Shown here piece by piece: positions 52,101 through 61,853 of a DNA stretch of 64,000 nt. The first letter of the stretch is position 1; each line of letters opens with the position of its first letter. A model generated the notes under the pieces. It worked only from the letters and a program-made list of their open reading frames with translations. It had not been told where the DNA came from and did no database searches. Made by a program: the position numbers and the translations under genes. This DNA comes from Durusdinium trenchii (taxonomy: Eukaryota > Sar > Dinophyceae > Suessiales > Symbiodiniaceae): NCBI GenBank assembly GCA_963970005.1, contig CAXAMN010003559.1, forward strand, positions 1 through 64,000, written 5' to 3'.

Positions 52101-55100
52101 CTGTTGCGTTCACCGTAATGCGTTCACCTGTATGGTGGGACGCTGCTGCTCGTACTGCTACTGGGCACAACCGTCTTTGAGGTTTTGGCTTCTTGATGCA
52201 GTTGCGACCGATGCCTCGTGTTTCCCAATAGTTCAACTCGTCGTCTTCATGGTCTACATTATCCCTTGGAAGTCGCGCAGCCGCGATCGGAAATCTTGCG
52301 CGATTCTGAAGACGCTTCGAAAACCACATGCATTTTGCAGATCGTGAGGAATCTGTGAGCTCTCAGCTCATTCACTCGACCTGATTTCTTTGCGTGATTG
52401 CAATCAGAAATTGCGTTTCGATCTTCAACAGAATATTTTCTCTCCGGAGTTCCCTGAGCACTGTCGCATTGTCAGCAATGATCCGTTCTAGGACCTTTAC
52501 CTTCTTGTGAAGTTCTGAGTCACTCTGGACCACCAAAACCTGGTGTTCCTCTGACGTTACTCATCTTCGATTGAGTGTTGGCTTCGATTAGTGCGGCGTT
52601 GGCTCTTTTGATTCGGCCCCTTTCCCGTTCTGCTATACTCGAATATCTCTTACAGCAGTTTCCATCTTGTCCATAGCCTCTTTCACTATCTTAGTCTCAA
52701 AGTGTAGACGTGGACCCTTCATCTTTTCTGCGGCTCATTCCATCGGGTATGCCTGTGATTCCGCATGAACCTCAGAGTCACAGTAGCCCAATTCAGTGTA
52801 GGCATTGTGTTCAAAACCCTTGAGTGATGCGACTTGTCCTCTGTCCTTTGAGGTGTTCAACGACAAGTTGTTCATGGTTACAACTCCCGTTTGCCTGTGA
52901 CACCTCGTCCATGAGTTGCAACTGATAGTGTTCGCAGTTCAACAGTCTCTCTCTCTCTCTCTCTCGCGTGGAGTCACTTCTGGTATGTTCGTGTTCTCAT
53001 CTTGGAGTGCTAGCATTCTTGCCTGTAGCTGGTCAGCGACATTCCTCATGGCGATGTTTTCACTGAGTGCATGAATACTCATTGTCGAGGCACTCTGCGA
53101 TTGTTGATGAATCTGCCCTCATGCCTCTTGCAGTTCACCAGACATATCCTCAATCTTTTGGTTCGTGTGGAATTCTGAAAGTTCTTCGACGCTTTCTTGA
53201 GCAAGTTCTTTGTCTGCAAGTCGCAGTTTGTGTTCGAGTTCTTGTATCCTAATCGTTGCGCCTTCGGCTTCTTGAATCATCTCGCGCAGTCGAAACTCTA
53301 TGGTCCTTCCATTTCTGATACATGTGTGAATTCTTCCCTAGATCTCTGATACAGGCCTGTGTATCCAGATTGCAAATGAGAATGCTTCGTGCAAGAATTC
53401 GTATGCCCCACTGGATGGTCGTAGTTCTTCCAATAACTCCATCTCTTTTCTGTCGTCTCTAAGGTTAGGGCTGCCACTGATCTTCCTTGTTCTCTCAATA
53501 CTCTTCTTCGGAGATCGAGCGTGGAGTATCCTTGGCGAGGCAGACCTGCCAAAGGTTTGAAGAAATGTTTTGAGTTCTCTGGCTCGCGACGTAGCACCTT
53601 CCGGTGGCATGGTGCTACCTTCTCTTGATCCCATGGAACCGTCGTCAGCTGAGCTTACACCGTTCATTCCGGAATCAGGAGATGATCGTGACATGTTTCC
53701 TCCAGGCGCGGCAAAGGAATAGGGTTCACTTCCACCTTCTCCGGAACTGGACCTATTTGGTCACAATAGATGTTGGTCTCTCAATGGCTCGTAAGGCTGC
53801 GTTTGGGTGTTGACCAACAGCTTGCAATTATAGGACTGGATAACCCCACATGTTAACAACTTCGCCAGACACAGGAGTCGTTGGTGGCGGTTGGTGGAGA
53901 ACTGCAGGAGAGCAAGCCGGAGAATGCTGGTGTCATGCATGTGCTGCAAACTGCTCTGAATATCGGTTGGCAGAGAACCTGGCTTCCAGAGGCGGTGCTC
54001 AATGGCTGCGTGACGGGCCTGCGTCGGCGCTTGGACTCTGGCAGCCATCCGGTGGGTACCAGCAGCTTCGGGACAACTTTGCTCCCATCAGTGGGTTGAA
54101 AATTTTGGGAAACAGCTGTTGGCTGAAGACGTGCGTCCAACCCCTTGGAGAGCACCAAGAACCGCCCCCGCCACGCAAAAGCCACGGAGACCACAGGACG
54201 CTCCAACCCCTTCCGGAGAACCAAGCCTACACGCAAAAGCCACGGGGACCACTGGACGGCAGGGCGTACATCCGTCCCCTTCCAGAGCATCAAGTCCTGC
54301 GCCTGCCGCAAAAGCCCCACAGCCCACAGGACCACGAACAACATCCGACTGCTTGTAGAGCACCAAGTCCTGCGCGCGCCATGCAAAAGCCACGGAGACC
54401 ACAGGACGCCAGGGCGTACATCCGACCCCTTGCGAAGCACCAAGTCCTGCGCCTGCCGCGCAAAAGCCACGGGGACCACAGGACGCGTGGGCGTAGCGCC
54501 TGCCATGCAAAAGCCACGGAGACCAGTGACCACAGGGCGTACATCCGACCCCTTGCGAAGCACCAAGTCCTGCGCCTGTGCAAAAGCCACGAAGACCACA
54601 GGACGCCAGCGCGTACATCCGACCCCTTGCAGAGCACCAAAATGGGCCCTACCATCTGGGTCTCAGTGGATGGGTTTAACTTTTTTCTCATGTTGGTACC
54701 TGGCCAAAAATTAATCCATATGTGAACACCTGTCAGGAATAATAAGTTACAGCCATGTCTGCCTTGCAGCCTATAGGTGATCTTGATCTTACACGCGTTC
54801 CAAAACACAAGTTCAGCTTGACTACAATGATCTTCTGCATTTTGATTCCTCTTCGTTTCCGGTCGCATCAAGTGATTCAACAGGCGGCAAAACGGCTGAA
54901 CTTTTCAGATCAGCAATCCCAGCCCGGACTTCGGAACTATTAGATCACGGGTTAGCCATAAGCACCCAGCCAAATCTTGACCCAAGACCCCTGACCTGAC
55001 AGTTTCTTATTCCATTATTCCCTGGTCTGGGGTCTGCTCCCAAGTTTGGTGAGACCAGTTCTGGAATTTAGTGCCGAATTTGGCATCGCTTCTTTGCTTA

Positions 55101-57837
55101 CTGTTTCAGAGGAAGGCCCAAGGACTGAAATATTTCCAGGGGTGGGAATAGTTTAGCAGCTAGCAGTCTACAGAGCAGAGGCCTACAACACGAGGCAACC
55201 TTGCCCTTTCGGGGCACAGATCTTGCAGCTTCCACAAATCTACAGCTTCAGGGTCCACAAGAAAGATTTGGCTGCGGCGCCTATGACCTGGTAGCCCTGA
55301 TCTGGCAGTTCCTTAGTCAAGGTCTGGGGTCCACTCCCAAGTTTGGTTTCTGGGTCCAGCTTCTGGCGTGGGCCCGCCGTCCAGAAAGTCACAGGCTTTG
55401 ACACCAGATTTAAGTCCAGGGTGGCTTTGATGTGATCCCTACGCAATGGGGAGCATTTGGCCTGAGATGGCCCGAGCCACGTTCTTCATAGATCCACAAC
55501 TGACAGCTCTCTTTTCTGGCAAGAGAGGTTGAAGGTTTACAGAACGAAAGGCGTCATAGGGATCCTTGTGACACCGTTCTTGTTCCCCCATGATTGTCAT
55601 GCTTTGAAAGTCGATTCCGACTAAGTTATTCCCGGGTACCATCCACCCACCTCGACTTCAAGGTGTTACCAAAACTATTCTTGCAAAATAATTCCTGGAA
55701 ACTATTCCTCGGGGTGACCTCTACCCTGGAATAATTTATGACGGGAGGGCCCATGCACCAAGTCCTGCGCCTGCCACGCAAAAGCCACGGAGACCACGGG
55801 ACGCCAGGGCGTACATGTGACCCCTTGCAGAGCACCAAGTCCTGCGCCTACCACGCAATCCCTTTGTCACTTCCCCACTTCGCAAAATGATTTTCAGACT
55901 GGTCTTCCTCCTTGTCTCGCCGCTGGCAACCTGTCGCAATTTCCTCACTTGTCTCCTTTCTTGTTTTTCACTGGCAACCTGTCGCGATGTGATTACAGTG
56001 GGTTGGATTCCCAGATTTCTTCTCAGTGAAGCCATGTTCGCCCAATGATCGTGATAGCATGCGCTCGGTGGCTCGGTGAACCTTCGTGCCTTGATGCTTC
56101 TGAAAACGACATGTTTCGGAAAACCCACGTTGGCATTGCTCGAAGTGCGCAAATTGTTTTCTGACGTTGGACAAACCAAGGCTGACTTTGGAAATGCAAC
56201 GTCGTGTTTCTGAAAGCACGCCGTTGTGTTAGTTATTAGTGAAAATGCACAGAGGCATGTGTCAAAAAACATAAATGAATTCCGATGAATTTCTGCAACA
56301 TGCAATGTCATGCCTTTGTAAGGACTGATTTATGCCCGTGGAAAGACCGCTCAAAATGCACACGTGCATTTCTGACAGCCCGCGACGGGATGCTTTTTAA
56401 ATGCAGGGTTGCGTCGGGCCACGTCAGGGTTGCGTCGGGCCACGTCATGTTTGTGAGAACCTACACAGTTATTGGTGCAATGATATGCTCCTGACAAGCC
56501 AGAGTTGTGGCTTTGGAAGTGAAATGCCGCGCTGTATGTGGGAAAATACGCAACTTTAAGACAACACGTGTTTCCGAGGAGGCTTATCAGCGCGGTTCAA
56601 CATGCAAAGTAATGTTTTTGAACCACATGCTTGCATTTGTCCAAATACACAGATGTACTCCTGAAAAAAGGCAACCAGTTTGCTCTTGAAAAAGTAGAGC
56701 GTGATAAAGCCCTTCTTTTGTCTTTGTGTATGCCATGGCGAGTGAAAGCAAACCAACTGAACAAGTACTGTTTGGCGGTTTGGGGTAAATGCCGGTGTAA
56801 TTGGAGTTGGAACTGTTGAATGAGCACCCTTTGAATTTGCTTCAGGTGTACAACTCAACCTGGAGCACGAAACCACTGCAAACCAACTGCCCCATTGCGT
56901 ATAATCTCCAACGCGTGGTGCGTGAACGCCTGCGACAAACCATTTGAACTATCAATTGGCGCGCCTGTGTGTCCAAATAATGCACATCGTTGAGAAAACC
57001 TGAGGCAATGTTGCCCCCCACCGGTTCGCACAGAGATTTTTCCGATCGCAGGATTGCTGAGTCTACAGCTGCTGCCATCGTCACCGCCAAATATCCAGAT
57101 CTTTTGGCTGGCGTCCATCACTGCTGAGAGTGCGTCCCGGGTGGAAGGGCTGGAGCCACTTAAAGATGGAGTCGTCCATGCTGCAGGCGCCGACTGACAA
57201 ATGGAAAACAATGCTTAAGAGTTGGGCGGGCGGCGGGTGTCTTCCACTCTATCCCCTTACGCAAATGAGTCGGAATGATCGATCAGCCAAATTTATGATA
57301 GCTCATAACGCAAACATTGACCTAACCTTTCTGCGGCTGTTGACCTGAAGTGACCAAATGTGACAAGGATTACAGGAGGTCAACAGAATTACCGAACGTA
57401 GTGGAGCTCATAATCCAAACAATGTGGCCACATGACTTGCGCAAATACCAATGCGCAGTGGCCTTTGTGTCCAAGTAGTGGACATCATTGAGGCGACCTT
57501 AGACAAAATCCTGTGCAGTCTATGTAGGTTTTTGCGCGCGGGCTGACATTCACTCCCAACGTTTGCTGAGCCTCCTGCTGGAACCATCCCAGCCAGCGAA
57601 TATCCACATCCGTCCGCTTGCGTCCATGACAGCTGTGTGTTCAGAGCGGCCAATTGGGCTGGCGCTGCTTACTGCTGGAGTCTTCCACGTTGTACTTTCT
57701 GCCTTTCCAACAGGCGACTTCAGGCTTCAAACATATATCTGCTTGTGCGATCTTACGTGCCCTCTGCGTCTGATGCGATGGTCATGACCAAAATAGCCAG
57801 GCCTCCGCCACCAAGTAATACACACCATTGCTGTAGC
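45413..57837 (-). CDS. Kelch-repeat protein with Ser/Thr-rich stalk, 14 exons visible
   Basis: Multi-exon minus-strand gene. Exons 5' to 3': 57837-57803, 57702-57567, 57497-57463, 57193-57058, 56999-56965, 48666-48534, 48458-48421, 48260-48125, 48060-48023, 47903-47771, 47670-47636, 47273-47138, 46547-46440, 46152-45413. All join in frame with no stop until TGA at 45413-45415. Six core exons encode one kelch blade each (TWTTPSVSG, HVAVMDGNGKMWIFGG type) and the short exons encode the GYLNDVHYLDTQ strand, so the domain should be a six-bladed propeller for protein binding. The C-terminal 280 residues are Ser/Thr-rich, then helical. Donors are G-C in 10 of 13 introns. The N-terminal exon(s) upstream of 57837 were not found; a signal peptide is therefore unseen. 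Intact, probably functional. Confidence 0.85.
46440..46547 (-). CDS. Kelch gene exon: last linker strand fused to Ser/Thr tract
   Basis: 108 nt. It starts GYVNEVYCREV, the same position as GYLNDVHYLDT in the linker exons, then passes directly into STTTTTSSSTTSSS. This exon proves that the kelch domain and the Ser/Thr stalk belong to one gene. The Ser/Thr part is built from about three to four copies of a 15-bp unit (GACGAACTAGTCGTC on the plus strand, 46449-46500), itself containing ACTAGT and GTCGAC palindromes. Confidence 0.8.
47138..48666 (-). CDS. Kelch gene exons for blades 3-6
   Basis: Core exons 48666-48534, 48260-48125, 47903-47771 and 47273-47138 are 133 or 136 nt; linker exons 48458-48421, 48060-48023 and 47670-47636 are 38, 38 and 35 nt. 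Core exons start GCxGCC/GGCACxC (A-[AG]-T-P-T-W), contain R-x-x-x-x-x-x-MD-x-x-GKMWIF[AG]G, and all end CTCA or CTCG with one base of the next codon. Intron lengths are 75, 160, 64, 119, 100 and 362 nt. Introns starting at 48533 and 47635 use GT, the others GC. Phases agree throughout. Confidence 0.85.
49693..51061 (-). pseudogene. ORF1-like C-terminal part
   Basis: Frames at 50844-51065 (IASSEPIPSGILLYNSAPVL), 50630-51061, 50346-50723 (DDQMEVFNAKRKVTIEEAWR), 49937-50158 (VNSRRRSRRILDPKAFDRWD) and 49693-49929 (basic, MERARRQKQNHDRVKTKK) continue one protein with frameshifts. The end is rich in Arg/Lys. No endonuclease domain follows. Confidence 0.5.
51088..52329 (-). pseudogene. ORF1-like core domain
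   Basis: Frames at 52030-52329, 51837-52049, 51622-51852, 51353-51625 and 51088-51501 chain together. The last is the most conserved-looking: HLLALLQVSGFKRIFCTLKC, FRIIWAEGDLPRLTSLSKNT, CLGLVKGRDGMGLRFKREDF and WIKLQPLPFGASKDMLMQCA. The 'W..L.PLPFG.sK' and 'G.K.iF.T' motifs are ones I associate with dinoflagellate LINE ORF1-type proteins. A frame change then leads into ARAWLIASSEPIPSGILLYN. Confidence 0.6.
52330..53694 (-). pseudogene. ORF1-like N-terminal part: Ser-rich region and coiled coil
   Basis: Begins MSRSSPDSGMNGVSSADDGS at 53694, then basic (SPKKSIERTRKISGSPNL). A frame too interrupted to be a long ORF continues from about 53300 to 52350 with heptad-like sequence: EFRLREMIQEAEGATIRIQE, LEHKLRLADKELAQESVEEL, and further on ELHKKVKVLERIIADNATVL. 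At least three stops and several frame changes occur. A (TC)n tract at 52938-52965 encodes RERERER inside it. Confidence 0.65.
54131..55855 (+). repeat. 77-bp tandem array split by a transposon
   Basis: The unit of about 77 bp contains GCAAAAGCCACGGAGACCAC, AGGACGCCAGGGCGTACATC, CGACCCCTTGCGAAGCACCA and AGTCCTGCGCCTGCC. Units start near 54175, 54233, 54310, 54384, 54461, 54508 and 54581, several shortened, then two more at 55779-55855 after the insertion at 54641-55754. Long open frames on both strands (291 codons plus, 248 minus) follow from the repeat and GC content. Confidence 0.9.
54641..55754. mobile_element. 1.11-kb TIR element inserted in the 77-bp array
   Basis: The array unit reads ...GCAGAGCACCAAGTCCTGCG. 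At the insertion the left side ends GCACCAA (54634-54640) and the right side resumes GCACCAA (55755-55761), a 7-bp target duplication. Element ends are A+ATGGGCCCTACC on the left and the inverse of ATGGGCCCTCCC on the right: 9 identical bases, 11 of 12 overall. The interior has no frame of interest, so it is non-autonomous. The superfamily is undecided; a 7-8 bp duplication would allow hAT or P-like classes. Confidence 0.8.
56406..56447 (+). repeat. Two tandem copies of a 21-bp unit
   Basis: GGGTTGCGTCGGGCCACGTCA occurs twice head to tail without mismatch, in the 8.3-kb kelch intron. Confidence 0.9.
56965..57837 (-). CDS. Kelch gene exons for blades 1-2 and preceding linker
   Basis: Linker exons 57837-57803 (GYSNGVYYLVAE-like), 57497-57463 (SRLNDVHYLDTK) and 56999-56965 (SFLNDVHYLDTQ), each 35 nt; core exons 57702-57567 (ESTTWKTPAVSSASPIGRSE, then MDASGRMWIFAGWDGSSR) and 57193-57058 (APAAWTTPSLSGSS, then MDASQKIWIFGGDDGSS), each 136 nt. 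All donors here are GC (intron lengths 100, 69, 269 and 58 nt). The last linker leaves phase 0, and the next matching acceptor in phase is 48666, giving an 8,298-nt intron. Confidence 0.85.
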
Positions 57838-60800
57838 CTCAAACGCGCAGTTCTTGCAACAAACAAATCAATCGACGCGTGGACACCATTAATTTGTTTT
57901 GAAGGGTCGAGTGCGATGTCTCCGTCGCTAGTTCTTTGGATCAAAGTGCATGATATTTTCAATGCGTCCAGCATTTAGCAAGGCACTGCGGATAGAACCG
58001 AATAGCATTGATTCCATATCAAACTCACATGCCTTTCTGTCATGTAGACTGGTGAGTTGGCAATCGTTCGAACGCAGGGGCCCACTTTTATGCAGTTCTT
58101 TTTTGGAATTTTAAAGCATCTATGAACAGAATGGATTATGGATATACATATACTAATACACATACTGAAACATTGAAACATCAAGGGCACGCTCTCTAGT
58201 TACATCATCTGTTACATCCACGTTCATGTGAGTTTTCCAGGGCCGGGGCCTTACAAATCAACAGACGATTGATCACAATATGCGCAATACACCACACTCA
58301 AACAAGAACTCCCAAGGTTGTCGCCATATGGGGCTAAGTGTGCTGCAAGTCCGCATGATATTTTTGCTGCTTGTTGTCAAGGTTCCATCTCGGATCGATG
58401 AAGCAGGACTATCGGCTTGAAATACCCCCTTGCTGCAGCCGCAGCTGATGCTGATGCCACTGTTGAACAGAGCGTTGAAAAGAGCAAACTTTACGTTAGC
58501 GGCCGATGCTGGTCATACATGAGACGTGAGGGGGGCGAAAACCAGCCCTCGCAAACGCTTAGCTTAGGGCAACTTGTTTCGCTCAAGAGGCTCCAGCAAG
58601 CGATGCGAGTCTCCAACACTCCCGCACAGATCCCCCTGACAATTTTCACTTCGTTTGCAAGATTCATTTTGTTGCTTTGTCCAATGTCCTATCGCTAGAA
58701 CGGTTTTTTTCGGAAGTGCCCTCTTTCGGCCCGAGACAGCCTCCAAGCAAAGCGCACAAGGGCAGCAACAAAAACACCTCCTCAAGGTTCTTTCTGGGAG
58801 AACTTGGCTCTATAGAACCCGGAACCCCTTTGCGCAAGGCGTCCTTTGTCGCTGCGAGCGCAGAAGGGCGCCAGCCCATTCGTCAGCTCTCTCCATCTAG
58901 ATCTGTAAGCCACACCGCCTTCCCATACCTGTATCGACAATTCATCTCAAACAGCGCTCACCAGCTTCATTGCAAGTGAGCGTCAATTTTTTATCCTTTT
59001 TTACCCCGAGACGGCCTTCAAAGAAAGCGCAAGGGCACCAACAAAAGCTCCTCCTAAAGGCTTTTTCTGGCGCTAGAACACACTTTTTCACGTGCGCCCT
59101 TTTGACGGAGGGGGCCCTCCGACACAACGCGCCAACCCAAAAGTGCGGCCTAAAGGCTTTTCTTCGACTCTTTGCGTTTGGGTCTGTCTGTCCTTTCACG
59201 CGTGGTTCGACTTCAGGCATGGCCCGACTCGACGAACTAAGACAAAAACATTGTAAACAACAACGCGCTATTTAGAGGAACCAATTTGCCAAAGCGCTCC
59301 AAAAGATGCCGTCATGCCCAGTTGATGATGCGAAAAATGCTAGCGGGACCCGTTGCAGCATCACTTGCGTCACAAGAGAGCCCTCAAATAGCGACATGGT
59401 GTAAACCAAGGTTCTTTTTCGTTCTTCCCCAGCAGTCTCTGGGTTCACCCTTCCAAAGCCTATGTGAAAGTGCGCCCATTTATGTTGTCCAAATGCATTT
59501 TTCTACGCGTGCGAAAGCGCGTCAGCTCAGCGCAATCCCAAACAGCATCAGAATGTACACATGGAAAGAACTCGGCCTAAACAATCCATAACAACTGGAA
59601 AATGCACATTCAACCTGTTCTTGGAATCGTTCCAGGATAAGCTGTACATCAGTACGCACTAGACAGGAATTTCTACAGCTGCTGGGCGGTCACGAGTGCT
59701 CTTGGCAGAGTGGCAAATGCAATATGCGTGAAACTTACTTCTCTGCAAATCATCGTTCTGCGTTCTTCTTGCGGTTCTTGTCCTCGTCAACTTGATACAC
59801 GCGTGAGCAAGTCGCGCTCAGCAACAAAAGGGGCGTCGCACTCTCCGTGAGCGCGTCGCTGATCATGGTGTGCGTTGACATCCAGTGGAGCTTCTCCAGC
59901 TTCTCCTCCTTGAGGGAAGATGTGCCATGTGCGCCCCGTGCTTCCCATAGGCCTTGATGGATTGACTTCAGCTGTTTTCAGATGATCGCATAGTGATCGG
60001 CGATCGGGAAACTGCAAGTAAGGGTGGAACTCGAAATCTCATGATGGGTTCCCAGCCCCTTCGACAGCGCAGAAGGGCGCGGATCTTGTCCGCTTTCAAT
60101 TCCGGATTGCAACAAAAATGTCTCTGCCTGTAGCGTGGACCTGCGTGCACGTTGGTCGTTGACTCGCTGACGAAAAGCCTAGCAGCAACGTGCCATAAAT
60201 GTATGCGCTTTCATCATGTGTTCAAAGGGTTTTAGCGAAACCTGAATACTACATCTTTGAGAGGACGGTGGGCCTAACTGTGTCTCCATTGAGGGCGCTT
60301 GGCAAGTAGCTCATACGACAGGCGAAATCTGGACGGCCCGCCTAGAAACCCAAGCTGGTGAACCTACCGCTGAACAAAGTTTAGTGATATCATCAGGTTT
60401 GAAGAATTTTTCTGCCAGCTTCCTGCCACTATACCGACCTTAATGCGACGAATGGCCCTTGATGAATCTCAAACACAATCTTCTTCAGCAAAATTCAGCA
60501 AATGCCTTTCCGCAGTACCTATAGGATTGCTCTCCTCCCGAGATACCACATCACATCCACCCAAGAGAATCCATGATTCCTTGGCCTCTGGGAGGTAGCT
60601 CTAAAGCAAAATCACCCACATGCATAGTCAACAGTGCCATGCGTCGTCCGGTATCTTCCAGCTTACAAAAGCAAGCTGGATATATGACGCTTGCTGTCAA
60701 CCCGCCCTTCGAGAAACTCTGCCCACTGTCAAGACTGCAATTTGCTTCCCCACGCTGTGATGGTCGTGTGAAGATCACCGTCACCTGTCGGGCTATCTGA

Positions 60801-60911
60801 CCTGATTTCCTCAGTCTGCTCAACATTGCCGAGCGGCACCCATCGGCTCTTCCACTTTCTCGCTTCTGAAACATACATCTATACAAAGCTATGGCATGTA
60901 CATGTAACTGG
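57838..60911. other. Upstream flank of the kelch gene, no gene recognised
   Basis: This should hold the kelch gene's first exon(s) and promoter. A minus frame at 57753-57974 (GDIALDPSKQINGVHASIDL) lies just upstream of the first linker exon and could be part of the N-terminus, but no kelch core is seen. Other frames (58417-58698 plus, 59787-60150 minus) show no domain. Confidence 0.35.
58728..59085. repeat. Duplicated segment of about 75 bp
   Basis: 58728-58800 and 59010-59085 share CCCGAGAC, GCCT.CAA, AAGCGCA, AAGGGCA, CAACAAAA, CTCCT and GGCTTTTTCTGG-like words in order. On the minus strand both encode a related peptide (EEVFLLLPLCALLGGCLG and RRSFCWCPCAFFEGRLG). They are 282 bp apart in direct orientation. 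Confidence 0.6.
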
Positions 60912-60985
60912 TGCTACATCTGATCACGCCTCCCGAGTTTAACGTCTCTCAGAAGTTAAGCGAGTCAGGATTAGCACGCTTCACT
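60912..60985 (+). pseudogene. 5S rRNA-like fragment
   Basis: CAGAAGTTAAGCGAGTCAGG (60950-60969) matches the most conserved internal region of eukaryotic 5S rRNA (box A region), and is followed by TTAGCAC where 5S has TTAGTAC. The 5' part (TGCTAC...TGATCA...CGCC) agrees only loosely and looks shortened. It may be a 5S pseudogene or a 5S-derived SINE head. Low certainty. Confidence 0.3.
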
Positions 60986-61062
60986 CATGTGCTGAACTAA
61001 TTAGCTCGTAACCCTTCAGTACCTCTTCAAGACCAAGATGTACCTACTCTAGCTCAAGCCGT

Positions 61063-61853
61063 TCACGCTCTCAAAGTCAGCTCATGCTCACCTTCCAAGT
61101 AGTGGAAGTTCTTGCCTTTCATAGCTGTAGTCATTTTCTCTTCGGTGACAGCTTTCGTTAGCACGTCGGCCAACATTCGGTCGGTGCCTTCCTTCTTGAG
61201 ACGAAATTCTTTCTTTGCTGTACGCTCTTGTACCCAGTGGTACTGAGTGTCAACATGTTTGGCTCGTCCCAAACCTCGACGGTTTTTCATGGCGATGTTA
61301 GCGGAAGCGTCCATTGTCACCCCTTTGCTGGGAAACAAGCCCCAGTCTCTTGCAGTTGATGCGACTCCAAGCATCTGACATGCTCCTGAAACAAGTCCGT
61401 AGTACTCGGATTCGCCACTGCTGAGGGCGACAACTCCTTGACCTTTGCTGTATGTGTGAGACAGCATTTGTTGGCTATGAGCACGCCTCCTGACACACTC
61501 TTTCGTGTCCTTATGCAACCTGCATGGTCGGCATCTGACCACATGTTGAAGGGGTTGCAGGCGCTTTGATTTGGAAACAACTGTGCAACTCTTGGTCGAT
61601 ACCTGACATATCTGGCCAATCGTTTCAGCATATTCCAGTGCCTCGATGTTGGACTCTGTAGACCTTGTGCCAACGAGCGCGTTGCAGTTTGCAGATCAGG
61701 TCGATCTTGTGCCAAATACGCGGCTCTCACAGCAATAGATCTATACATCGTTGCATCTTCGGCACTCAGTGGAACTTTTTCTTTATCAGTTGCTCTTGAC
61801 TTGGCTTGGCCAAAGGTGTCTTGACCTTGCCTGGTTGACCAGCGCCTAACCAC
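61063..61853 (-). CDS. Copia RNase H, two frames
   Basis: Frame 61317-61853: TMYRSIAVRAAYLAQDRPDL, RHWNMLKRLARYVRYRP, NMWSDADHAGCIRTRKSVSG, covering the RT/RNase H junction and the first RNase H Asp. Frame 61063-61542: KGQGVVALSSGESEYYGLVS (catalytic Glu), VTMDASANIAMKNRRGLGRA, KHVDTQYHWVQERTAKKEFR and ADVLTKAVTEEKM, the C-terminal end of the polyprotein. The frames overlap at 61317-61542, so a frameshift lies between the first Asp and the Glu. Confidence 0.85.

Larger units (their letters stand above)
49160..53808 (-). mobile_element. Degenerate LINE-like element (ORF1-type coding) in a kelch intron
   Basis: About 4.6 kb of decayed coding sequence on the minus strand between the 20-bp repeats: a Ser-rich N-terminus, coiled coil, a block resembling dinoflagellate LINE ORF1 proteins, and a basic C-terminus. 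There are many frameshifts and stops. No endonuclease or RT is seen, so either ORF2 is deleted or the element type is different. The assignment as LINE rests on recollection of similar proteins. Confidence 0.5.
49140..53828. repeat. 20-bp direct repeats flanking the LINE-like insertion (candidate target-site duplication)
   Basis: GTTAACCAACAGCTTGCAGT at 49140-49159 and GTTGACCAACAGCTTGCAAT at 53809-53828 match at 18 of 20 bases and bracket the degenerate minus-strand coding region. Length and position fit a LINE target-site duplication; a poly-A tail (T-run on plus) is at best the CTTTTTTTCC near 49207. Confidence 0.55.

Noticed and set aside
54131..54640. Regular repeats resembling a CRISPR array
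   Set aside because: Units are directly adjacent without unique spacers, about 77 bp long, in eukaryotic sequence.
53850..54725. Long frames on both strands (291 and 248 codons) over the 77-bp array
   Set aside because: Open on both strands because of repeat and GC content; no start context or domain, and the plus frame continues into the TIR element.
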